NCBI GenBank assembly: GCA_964396845.1
Contig: CAYNGH010000038.1
Location: forward strand, 1-23,899
Direction of reading: 5' to 3'
DNA length: 23,899 bases
Source: CAYNGH01 sp964396845
Lineage (GTDB): Bacteria; Vulcanimicrobiota; JAJTBE01; CAYNGH01
In this document: positions 13,143 to 20,250 of the stretch, in pieces
How the letters are laid out: every line of letters starts with the position of its first letter
Numbering within the stretch: the stretch's first letter is position 1
Made by a program: the position numbers and the translations under genes
The notes under the pieces: generated by a model
Told to the model about the DNA's origin: nothing
The model's database searches: none
What the model saw: the letters and a program-made list of their open reading frames with translations, nothing else

Positions 13143-14282
13143 ATGTTGCTGATTCGCCCCGAAGCCAGGGAAGGGATCCTGATCTTAATCATCATGATGG
13201 TGATTTTTATTCTTCACGCAACAGGAATCCCTGTGCCGGCTCAGGCCCAGGACACCAGCCGTTGCGATATCTGTCGAAAAAACATATCCGGCAAATTCTG
13301 GACTCACCAGGGAAAGGTGATATGTGATCGATGCTATCAGACCGCCCCCCGGTGCTTCCTCTGCAACCTTCCCGATGGCAGGCTTGCTGATATCGACGGC
13401 AGAAAGATATGCCCCGGTTGCCTGTCCCGGCTTCCCACCTGTCATCACTGTGGCAGTAGAATGGCCCGCTACTGGTCAAAGCAGGACTCATCGGGCCATC
13501 AGCAGGACTACTGCTCCCGGTGCCAGGCCGGTGCTCCTGCAGGATGCCACCTGTGCGATAAAGCCTTCACCAGCAGATACTGGATAATCAAGAGTAACCT
13601 GACAAATGAAACCCGATATATTTGCGATGAATGCAATAACCTGCGAAAAACCTTGGGGAGCTGTTTTCTGTGTGGAATGCCTGTCAGGGCCGGGGTCAAA
13701 CCCCTTTCCGATGACCGGGTAATGTGTGAGCGATGCCGGGAAACTGCCATCATCTCCCGAGTCCGCTATCAGGAAGTGTACCGGGAAGTGATGGATTGCA
13801 TCACCGACAAAATGGGCCTGTTCTACAGACAAAAATACCCTTTCGAAGTAGTCAGCCGCCGGGAGCTGGCTCATGTGAAATCCATCTTCGATAAAGAAGG
13901 CCAGAGTAGCGGCGACAAGATGGGATATTTCCGGAGCATCAGAAGAACAGTCACATACAGTGGGACTCCCGATACTGACATGACTCTGGATGGAAAAGTA
14001 TATATAATATCCCATCTCCCCAGGGATGTGGCGGTATGGGTGATGGCTCACGAATACGGCCATGCCTGGTATTATGAAAATGTCCATGCCAGGAAGAGCA
14101 TCCATGTTGTGGAAGGCTTTGCAGAATGGGTGGCATATCATGTGCTGATGAATACCGGAAGACAAAAGCTGGCAGACAAGGTTCGCTCCCGGACCGATGC
14201 TTATGGAGAAGGAGTCAGGATGCTCCTTGACATCGAGAAAAAAAGGGGCTTCCAAGGGGTAATAGAATTTATAAAAAAATAA
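13143..14282 (+). CDS. Exported DA1-like metallopeptidase with five zinc-ribbon/LIM-like modules
   Basis: 379 residues from ATG 13143. A hydrophobic signal sequence (ILILIIMMVIFILHATG) ends in PAQA (cleavage after about residue 35). Ten CxxC motifs pair into five zinc-finger modules: CDIC/CDRC, CFLC/CPGC, CHHC/CSRC, CHLC/CDEC, CFLC/CERC. The C-terminal peptidase has HEYGHAWYY (303-311), whose HExxH binds zinc, and EGFAEW (324-329) supplying a third ligand. This LIM-plus-peptidase plan resembles plant DA1 proteins and their bacterial relatives (DUF3633-type). The plant enzymes are intracellular, whereas this one appears exported. A GTG at 13071 would extend the N-terminus by 24 residues but spoil the signal peptide; RBS support is weak for either start. 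The amidohydrolase gene follows at 37 bases. Confidence 0.8.
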   Translation: MLLIRPEAREGILILIIMMVIFILHATGIPVPAQAQDTSRCDICRKNISGKFWTHQGKVICDRCYQTAPRCFLCNLPDGRLADIDGRKICPGCLSRLPTCHHCGSRMARYWSKQDSSGHQQDYCSRCQAGAPAGCHLCDKAFTSRYWIIKSNLTNETRYICDECNNLRKTLGSCFLCGMPVRAGVKPLSDDRVMCERCRETAIISRVRYQEVYREVMDCITDKMGLFYRQKYPFEVVSRRELAHVKSIFDKEGQSSGDKMGYFRSIRRTVTYSGTPDTDMTLDGKVYIISHLPRDVAVWVMAHEYGHAWYYENVHARKSIHVVEGFAEWVAYHVLMNTGRQKLADKVRSRTDAYGEGVRMLLDIEKKRGFQGVIEFIKK

Positions 14283-14319
14283 TATATCCATACTATTCTT
14301 ATAAACGAGGACCTCGACA

Positions 14320-15069
14320 ATGACCATCATCGACAGTCATGTTCACCTGGGAGAATCCCTCTTTGGCCACAGCATCAATCCCCTGGACCTCATCCGGCGG
14401 ATGGATGAACTGAGCATAAAAAAGTCTGTGATTGTCCCCTTCAAGCCTCCCCGTTACCACCTGGAAGAAGCCAATGATCTGATCCGGTATTATGTAAAAA
14501 AATATCCCCGGCAGTTTGTGGGACTGGGCAGGGTTGATCCATGGCGGGGTGATGCCGCGATTGAAGAAGTTCACAGAGTTTTCAAAGTCCTGAAGATGTC
14601 AGGTCTTTTCATCCATCCCCATGAAGAAATCTGTCCCCTTACATCTGATGCAGTCTTCAAGATCATTGAACAGGCTGCTCCATACCGCAGGCCGGTGATG
14701 ATTTCCGGCGGCCACAGCAGGGTTTCTCATCCCCGGCAGATTGAATTTATTGCAAAGAAGTTTCCTGATGTCACCTTTATTGCCACTTCCGGCGGACAGA
14801 TTAACATATGCGGAGAACTTCTGTGGGATGCCGAGGAAATGCTTACCGCCTGCCCCAATGTCATCATGGAAACCTCAGGAATATACCGGCGGGACTTCAT
14901 TGAACAGATGACAGAAAAAATCGGCCCCCGGCGGATCCTGTTCGGCTCGGGAGATCCATACTTTCAACAGGATTTTGAAATCGAAAGGATCAAAACCGCT
15001 AAGCTCCCCCAGGAACATAAAAACATGATTTTGCACGATAACGCAATAAAACTGTTCTGCCTGGAATAA
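14320..15069 (+). CDS. Amidohydrolase-2-family metal-dependent hydrolase
   Basis: 249 residues from ATG 14320, preceded by GAGGACC. A TIM-barrel amidohydrolase: metal motif HxH at H7/H9 (IIDSHVHLGES), LFIHPHEE (97-103) at the strand where the family usually has KLHP, PVMISGGHS (125-133), FIATSGGQ, NVIMETSG, and the C-terminal LFGSGDPYF (208-215) supplying the catalytic Asp (D212). Members hydrolyse amides or decarboxylate aromatic acids; the substrate cannot be inferred. It follows the DA1-like gene closely on the same strand and may be co-transcribed. A short T-rich stretch after the stop (15071-15088) has no clear hairpin. Confidence 0.88.
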   Translation: MTIIDSHVHLGESLFGHSINPLDLIRRMDELSIKKSVIVPFKPPRYHLEEANDLIRYYVKKYPRQFVGLGRVDPWRGDAAIEEVHRVFKVLKMSGLFIHPHEEICPLTSDAVFKIIEQAAPYRRPVMISGGHSRVSHPRQIEFIAKKFPDVTFIATSGGQINICGELLWDAEEMLTACPNVIMETSGIYRRDFIEQMTEKIGPRRILFGSGDPYFQQDFEIERIKTAKLPQEHKNMILHDNAIKLFCLE

Positions 15070-15126
15070 CATAAAAAAATCTTTTTATCCCCTACCCCAC
15101 AGGAAATCCTCGCCAGAAAGAAGAAC

Positions 15127-15149
15127 GTTATGCAATAGTTTTGCATAAC
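15127..15149. promoter_or_regulatory. Palindrome GTTATGCAA-TAGTT-TTGCATAAC at the TonB gene start
   Basis: Perfect 9-bp arms (15127-15135 and 15141-15149) around a 5-base centre, ending two bases before the ATG at 15152. It occupies the position of the ribosome-binding site, and no Shine-Dalgarno is visible there. It does not match the Fur box. It may be an operator or an RNA hairpin that controls initiation; alternatively the true start is the internal ATG at 15200. Confidence 0.5.
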
Positions 15150-15151
15150 TC

Positions 15152-16249
15152 ATGAACAAAATTTTTCAAAAAAACAGATGGCAGGGACAGCAAGGCAGGA
15201 TGACAGTTATTCTGCTGGTGGTTTCCATTTTACACATAGCAGTTCTGGCAGGGAGCAGTCTGCTGACACCGGCGGGGCAAAAGCCATCATCATCAGGAGA
15301 AACAGTGATTGCCGTGGTTCTCCCTGTCAGCCCCAGGGCAACTCCCGATGAGTCTTCAATCAACGATGATTCTCCGCCGGAGGAAAAACAAAATCCCCCA
15401 ATTATCGAATCCCAGGAAATGGAGCCTCCCTCCCCGGCAATTATTAAAGAAGCTGAAGAAGCCAATTTGATTCCTGAGCCTCCAAGACCGTTGCTGGTTC
15501 AAAATGAATATCCCATGGCAAATCCTTCCAAAGCAAGGAAAAAGATTCCACAGCCCCGGAATGCCGGCCCCGATAAAATCACAAAACCCCAGGCAACCCC
15601 AGAAGATCCTGCCACTGCTTCTTTACCTCCTGCTGATTTTTCTGATGAACCTGCCGTTGATGCCACCAATTCTCCAGTAGCAAGTAATGACCAGACACCA
15701 CTTATGGAGAGAGATTTGTCGGCGACTGTTGATTCCCCGGAAACCACGGCATTTTCCGCCAGACAGGATGATGCCCTGGAGGAATCTCTGACGGGGGAAC
15801 CGGATCTGAAGGATTCTCTGGGATCATCATTGTCGCCAGAGGAAAACCCGGCATCGGAATCCATGCATGCTGAAGAAGATGTCAGGTCATCCCAAAAAAG
15901 CCAGGAGAATCAGGAATATCACGAGATCCGGGGTGGAGATTCCCAAAAATTCATCAGAGAAAAGCTGACAGACTTTCAAGGACAAGTGGCGAAGAAAATT
16001 CACATGAACACTCTTTATCCCCGACAGGCTCGAAGGGATCGCATTCAGGGGACTGCAACAGTCCGTTTTATAATCAGGCCCGATGGCAGGGCAATCCAGC
16101 CTTCAGTCATCAAATCCGCAGGACACCAGATGCTGGATGATGCCGCCATTCAGACTGTCACCTCAGGATCCCCGTATCTTCCCTTCCCCGGTGGAATCCA
16201 TCAGCCCATCGGGGTCACGGTAAAAATCCACTTTAAACTTGACCGATAA
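15152..16249 (+). CDS. TonB-family energy-transducing protein
   Basis: 365 residues. A short basic N-terminus is followed by one membrane helix (about 18-38, TVILLVVSILHIAVLAGSS), a long Pro/Glu/Ser-rich periplasmic spacer (about 40-260), and a TonB C-terminal domain (about 265-365: LYPRQARRDRIQGTATVRF, IIRPDGRA, DDAAIQTV). TonB carries energy from the inner-membrane proton gradient to outer-membrane receptors. The receptor gene starts 15 bases downstream, so this is a dedicated pair. ExbB and ExbD, normally the partners, are not in the window. ATG 15152 lacks an RBS and sits behind a palindrome; ATG 15200 has AAGG before it but would remove the basic N-terminus. Spacer length is at the long end for the family. 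Confidence 0.9.
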   Translation: MNKIFQKNRWQGQQGRMTVILLVVSILHIAVLAGSSLLTPAGQKPSSSGETVIAVVLPVSPRATPDESSINDDSPPEEKQNPPIIESQEMEPPSPAIIKEAEEANLIPEPPRPLLVQNEYPMANPSKARKKIPQPRNAGPDKITKPQATPEDPATASLPPADFSDEPAVDATNSPVASNDQTPLMERDLSATVDSPETTAFSARQDDALEESLTGEPDLKDSLGSSLSPEENPASESMHAEEDVRSSQKSQENQEYHEIRGGDSQKFIREKLTDFQGQVAKKIHMNTLYPRQARRDRIQGTATVRFIIRPDGRAIQPSVIKSAGHQMLDDAAIQTVTSGSPYLPFPGGIHQPIGVTVKIHFKLDR

Positions 16250-16264
16250 AGGACCTGACAACAA

Positions 16265-18283
16265 ATGAAATTTTCTATGAGCCGGTTTTATATCACAATT
16301 CTACTGTGCACCTTGCTGACAGCCTTTACAGGGATTTTTTCACCGGCACATCCCAATGAACACGAACCTTTGGAGATTGAAATTGAAACCACTGTCCGGG
16401 GTACACCCCTGGAACGTTTCATGGTCACCACCACGGTCATCAGCCGAGATGAAATCGAAAAAAGCCCCGCAGGGGATCTGCCGGGACTTCTCCGGGGGCA
16501 GACCGGGGTTATATCCATGGGAGTTGCCAACAAAAAGGGAAAGGCTGATCTGGGAATCCGGGGATTCGGCCTGAATTATATCCGGGTTTATCTGGATGGG
16601 GTTCCCCTGAACACGGCCAACGACAGAACCGTGGATTTATCCCTGATACCCTTGGAGGTAATCGAAAAAGTCCAGGTCATCAAAGGGCCTGCTCCTGTCA
16701 CCTACGGTTCCGACGCCATGGGAGGAATCATCAATATCATCACCCGTTCAGGCCGGGATTTATCCGGCACCTGGGCAAAGGTATCCGGCGGATCCTTCGG
16801 GGCATGGCAGGGGAGTTTCCTGGCCGGGGGCAACAGTGGCAGATTCAGTTTTTTTGCCGCCGGTAAGATACATGGCCACGACGGATACCGTCCCAATACC
16901 AGGGAAAATTTTACTGATCTTTTTATCAAAACCGACTGCGATTTTGCCCCGGGCCAGAGGAGTTCCCTGATGATCTTCAACACCACAGGAAACCGGCAGG
17001 CCCCCGATGGAATCAATCAAGACGGTACCATCCGGCCTCAGGCCAGCGGATTTCTCACAGGGTCATACAACTGGCGTTACAGTGATATTATTCAACAGGG
17101 CCTGAACCTGAAAATAGGAACCCGGGAAGACAGCCCTGAAAGGGGAGGTTACCAGGCCAGTTTTTACTACCGCCGATATGATGACACCCTGAAGGCCATG
17201 GTTGACCCCGGCACTGCCACCACCCCGCCTTCGGGATCACCCTTTGCCTATTATCAGCCGGGCCGATGGAATTACAGCTACTGGGAAAGCAATATTTACG
17301 GCGGTGACCTTCGGTTCATGGTTCCCGCAGTAAACCACCGCCTTACCCTGGGCGGTGCATTTGAACGAAGCTCCTTCCGGGACACATACATGGGCCGAGC
17401 CAACCCCCAGGATCCTCCGGGATCTATGGGACTTCCAAAACACCAATGGGACAGGGATTATATGGCTCCCTGGACAAGACTCGATTATTCCAGCCTTTAT
17501 CTTCAGGACGAAATCCGCCTGAACAGGGAATTGAACCTGACCCTGGGGATCCGCAGTGACTCCTTTGAGAAGAGCAAACCCTCGATAAACGGTATTGTCA
17601 ATCTTGTGTATGAAAAAGACAACAATACCTGGCGAGCTACCCTGGGGAAAACCGGACGCTTTCCATCCCTGAAAGAGCTGGAAGGAAGAGGAGGCAACCC
17701 CAACCTGGTGGCGGAATCCGCTGTTAATTGCGAGCTGGGATATCGTCATCGGGAGGAAAATCTGGTGGATCTTGAAACAGCCCTGGCTTATTCAACCATC
17801 AGGAATCTCATAACACCCGGAGATCCCACATCCCTGTATTCTCCCAAGGAAAACATCGGACTGGTGAAGCTCCTCAGCTGGGAGGCAGGCATCACCCGTC
17901 AATGGGATCGCCTCCGGGGAAGAATGGGCTACACCTATTTGAACAGGGTTTCTCCAGTCCTCACCGGGGAATGGGAAGAGATACCCCGGCACAAATATAT
18001 TGCCCAACTGGAGTGGGAAAAGGAAAAATCCCTGTGCTGGGCGGTGCAGGGGATATTCTATAGCAACAGAAAAACCGGCGACCCGGACATTCCCCGGATC
18101 CCCGGCTATGGCATTGTAAATGTACGACTCGCATACCCGAACCTGACTGGACAGCCTGTGGAAGGCTTTCCCCTGGGGATTGAACTGAAAGTGGACAACA
18201 TATTGAACAAGGAGTATCAGAACCGCCTGTATTATCCAGCACCTGGCCGATGGATAACCGGCACTGTCACTTATCGTTTCTGA
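16265..18283 (+). CDS. TonB-dependent outer-membrane receptor
   Basis: 672 residues from ATG 16265 after AAAGGA. Signal peptide about 1-25 (FYITILLCTLLTAFTG). A plug domain at about 50-162 has the classic strings RGFGLNYIRVYLDGVPLN, then EVIEKVQVIKGPAPVTYGSD and GGIINIITRSG. The rest is a 22-strand-type barrel with alternating aromatic residues, including LYLQDEIRLNRELNLTLGIR and the receptor-like RFPSLKELEGRGGNPNL, ending in the C-terminal YRF needed for outer-membrane insertion. EIEIETTVRG (38-46) may act as the TonB box. Receptors of this type import metal chelates, cobalamin, heme or oligosaccharides; the ligand is unknown and no binding protein or ABC transporter adjoins. Presence implies an outer membrane. 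Confidence 0.95.
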   Translation: MKFSMSRFYITILLCTLLTAFTGIFSPAHPNEHEPLEIEIETTVRGTPLERFMVTTTVISRDEIEKSPAGDLPGLLRGQTGVISMGVANKKGKADLGIRGFGLNYIRVYLDGVPLNTANDRTVDLSLIPLEVIEKVQVIKGPAPVTYGSDAMGGIINIITRSGRDLSGTWAKVSGGSFGAWQGSFLAGGNSGRFSFFAAGKIHGHDGYRPNTRENFTDLFIKTDCDFAPGQRSSLMIFNTTGNRQAPDGINQDGTIRPQASGFLTGSYNWRYSDIIQQGLNLKIGTREDSPERGGYQASFYYRRYDDTLKAMVDPGTATTPPSGSPFAYYQPGRWNYSYWESNIYGGDLRFMVPAVNHRLTLGGAFERSSFRDTYMGRANPQDPPGSMGLPKHQWDRDYMAPWTRLDYSSLYLQDEIRLNRELNLTLGIRSDSFEKSKPSINGIVNLVYEKDNNTWRATLGKTGRFPSLKELEGRGGNPNLVAESAVNCELGYRHREENLVDLETALAYSTIRNLITPGDPTSLYSPKENIGLVKLLSWEAGITRQWDRLRGRMGYTYLNRVSPVLTGEWEEIPRHKYIAQLEWEKEKSLCWAVQGIFYSNRKTGDPDIPRIPGYGIVNVRLAYPNLTGQPVEGFPLGIELKVDNILNKEYQNRLYYPAPGRWITGTVTYRF

Positions 18284-18320
18284 TGCGAAATACCTGTTGT
18301 AGCCGGGTAGAATCGCATCA
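18281..18320. terminator. Inverted repeat spanning two convergent stop codons
   Basis: TGATGCGA (18281-18288) and TCGCATCA (18313-18320) form a perfect 8-bp stem with a 24-base loop. The left arm begins with the receptor's TGA and the right arm ends with the ankyrin gene's TGA (minus strand). No T-run follows on either strand, so it is at best a weak bidirectional terminator. Confidence 0.35.
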
Positions 18321-19718
18321 AATTTGCGCCCCTTCCTGCTTCAGAAGTTCCGCAGTCTTACCGTGGTGTTTTCGAGTTGCATAATAAAGAGGTGTGCGTC
18401 CCCGCCGGTCCCGGACATTCACATCGGCGCCGGCATCAACAAGAAGCTTTATCACCTCGCTTCTTCCCTTGGCCGATGCATAATGAAGAGGAGTGAAGCC
18501 ATACTTGTCGTCCCGGGCATGAACATCAGCATCCTTCTTGAGGAGCCGGTTCACGATTTCCGCCTTTCCCGTGGCACTGGCCAGGTGCAGAGGAGTTCGG
18601 TTGTGGGGCATGTTGGTCTTGTTGACATTCACATCCCGATCCAGGATCATCCTTGCCACCTGTTCGCAACCGGTCTTGGCGGCATAGTGAATGGGCGTAT
18701 AACCGTCGATATCCTGCAGGTCAACATCACAGTCGTTCTCCAGCAGAATTGCCGCCACATCTTCAAGCCCCTTGGCTGCGGCATAGTGGATGGGAGCTCT
18801 GCCGAAACTGGTGTTTCTGGCATTGACCTGGGCCCCTTTTTCCAGCAGAAGCCTCACCAGATCGGTGAAGCCGTTCAGCACCGACTCATGCAGAGGAGTG
18901 TTTCCATCGCTGTCAGCGGTGTTAACATCTGCTCCTGTGTCCACCAGCAGACGGGCAACATCGCTGTGATGCATTCTTGCGGAAAGATGAAGGGGAGTCA
19001 AACCATCGCTGTCCCTGTCATTGATATTTGCTCCCTTTTCCACCAGGACTTTCACCGATGCCAGCTGGCCCTTGGCCGAGGCATAATGGAGAGGTGTGAA
19101 GCCGTCATCGTTTTTGACATTAACCTGAGCTCCCCTGTCGATTAAAAGCATCTGGACATCAGTATGCCCCTTGGCTGAGGCATAATGAAGAGGTGAAAAT
19201 CCATCCTTGTCATCCCGGACGTTTATATCTGCGTTGTTTTCAATGAGAAGATCGGCAATATCTCTTTGTCCGCCAGTGGCCGCCACATGCAGAGGGGCAA
19301 TTCCCTGCTTGTTGCGGGAGTCAACCCTGGCCCCCTTCCTCACCAGCATCCGGGCGATTTCTGTTTCTCCTTCAGCCACTGCGTAATGCAGTGGAGTGAA
19401 CCCCGCATCATCCTGAACATTCACCGCTGCATCCAGGGCTATCAGAAGACTCACCAGATCGATTTCTCCGTTGAAAGCTGCATTGTGCAGGGCAGTAAAA
19501 CCCGCCTCATCCCTGCTGTCAATGTTGGACCTGATGACCTCCGCAAGCCTGACAAGCTGTGCTTGAGTCACCCTGGTATTTTCCAGATTCCGGAATTCTC
19601 GTTCATAATCCTGAACAAGCCCGGGATTGAACTGAACCAGGGCACTTATGGTGTCGGCGTTAAAATCGTCCACCACCTGTCGGAGATTGTCGGTGTCACT
19701 GTTTTTCTGTTCTGACAT
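18318..19718 (-). CDS. Ankyrin-repeat protein (about 12 repeats), cytoplasmic
   Basis: 466 residues from ATG 19718, preceded by GAGGG. Residues 1-70 are a polar, helical lead-in; the remainder is about 12 ankyrin repeats of 32-35 residues (DGFTPLHYASAKG, LLxxGAxVNxRD), the last ending at GAQI with no cap domain. The string TPLHYASAKG or SPLHYASAKG recurs in three repeats and the encoding DNA is also very similar, pointing to internal duplication or conversion. No signal peptide. Ankyrin arrays mediate protein-protein binding; bacterial ones are widespread and not diagnostic of a host-associated life. The gene converges with the receptor gene. Partner unknown. Confidence 0.95.
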   Translation of the reverse strand: MSEQKNSDTDNLRQVVDDFNADTISALVQFNPGLVQDYEREFRNLENTRVTQAQLVRLAEVIRSNIDSRDEAGFTALHNAAFNGEIDLVSLLIALDAAVNVQDDAGFTPLHYAVAEGETEIARMLVRKGARVDSRNKQGIAPLHVAATGGQRDIADLLIENNADINVRDDKDGFSPLHYASAKGHTDVQMLLIDRGAQVNVKNDDGFTPLHYASAKGQLASVKVLVEKGANINDRDSDGLTPLHLSARMHHSDVARLLVDTGADVNTADSDGNTPLHESVLNGFTDLVRLLLEKGAQVNARNTSFGRAPIHYAAAKGLEDVAAILLENDCDVDLQDIDGYTPIHYAAKTGCEQVARMILDRDVNVNKTNMPHNRTPLHLASATGKAEIVNRLLKKDADVHARDDKYGFTPLHYASAKGRSEVIKLLVDAGADVNVRDRRGRTPLYYATRKHHGKTAELLKQEGAQI

Positions 19719-20076
19719 ATACTACCCTCAAGCCTACATAATTTATTTATATTTAAGCCAGCTTTTTAAATTCTTCGGCTATCTCTTGGATCCTCCAAAT
19801 TGTTAAGATTTTTCATTCTGCATGACTGCGGGCAAATAACATGCAGATGTAAAGAACAAGACAACAGAACGGCATCGTATCCATAAATTGCGATATATTT
19901 CTGATTTCTCTGCAGATGCTTGATTAATGATTATTCAATCTGAATTGATTATCATGCTACAAATGCTGTCGGGTCAAAAACACCGAAACGGTTATTACAA
20001 CTTGTGTTTCCGGGAATCCATCCTGAGCATGAAATAAATAATTTATTTCCTGGACAGCACCTCATAACAGGGGTTT

Positions 20077-20128
20077 TATATGATATGTTTACATTTTGTT
20101 AACAAACAAAAAAGAAAAATATCATATA
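20077..20128. repeat. Nested palindromes overlapping the GH13 promoter region
   Basis: Outer arms TATATGATAT (20077-20086) and ATATCATATA (20119-20128), perfect over 10 bp, flank an inner 12-bp perfect palindrome TTTGTTAACAAA (20095-20106) with almost the same centre. The right outer arm overlaps the -10 box. It looks like an operator layout, but AT-richness makes chance palindromes more likely. Confidence 0.45.
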
Positions 20129-20130
20129 AT
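20125..20130 (+). promoter_or_regulatory. Candidate -10 box (TATAAT) of the GH13 gene
   Basis: A consensus TATAAT lies about 120 bases upstream of the GH13 start. The position 17 bp upstream has no -35 match; TTAACA lies 20 bp upstream instead. The promoter may therefore be activator-dependent or the box fortuitous. Confidence 0.4.
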
Positions 20131-20250
20131 GTATTTACAGAAAACTGTGTGCAATTCAAACCCATAATCACACCCCGGATATGCAAGACTTCTCTGGCTG
20201 ACCTGGCATACCGGCGGATTGGGAAAAATTTTTAACAAGGTGGGAAGCCA

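Larger units (their letters stand above)
19719..20250. other. Palindrome-rich intergenic region between the ankyrin and GH13 genes
   Basis: No coding sequence is supported. It serves as divergent upstream region for the ankyrin gene (minus) and the GH13 gene (plus). Readable structures: an imperfect dyad at 19927-19955 (ATGATTATTCAAT / ATTGATTATCAT), a near-contiguous palindrome GAAATAAATAATTTATTTC at 20031-20049, a hairpin CCGAAAC/GTTTCCGG near 19983-20013, and the nested palindrome with a TATAAT box at 20077-20130. No tRNA or small RNA gene recognised. Confidence 0.55.

Noticed and set aside
12797..14282. RHH protein plus the next gene as a toxin-antitoxin pair
   Set aside because: The downstream gene is 200 bases away and encodes an exported zinc peptidase, not a toxin fold.
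19927..19955. Fur box
   Set aside because: The dyad is AT-rich with GATTAT-like pieces but does not fit the GATAAT hexamer triplet, and it is not beside the TonB genes.
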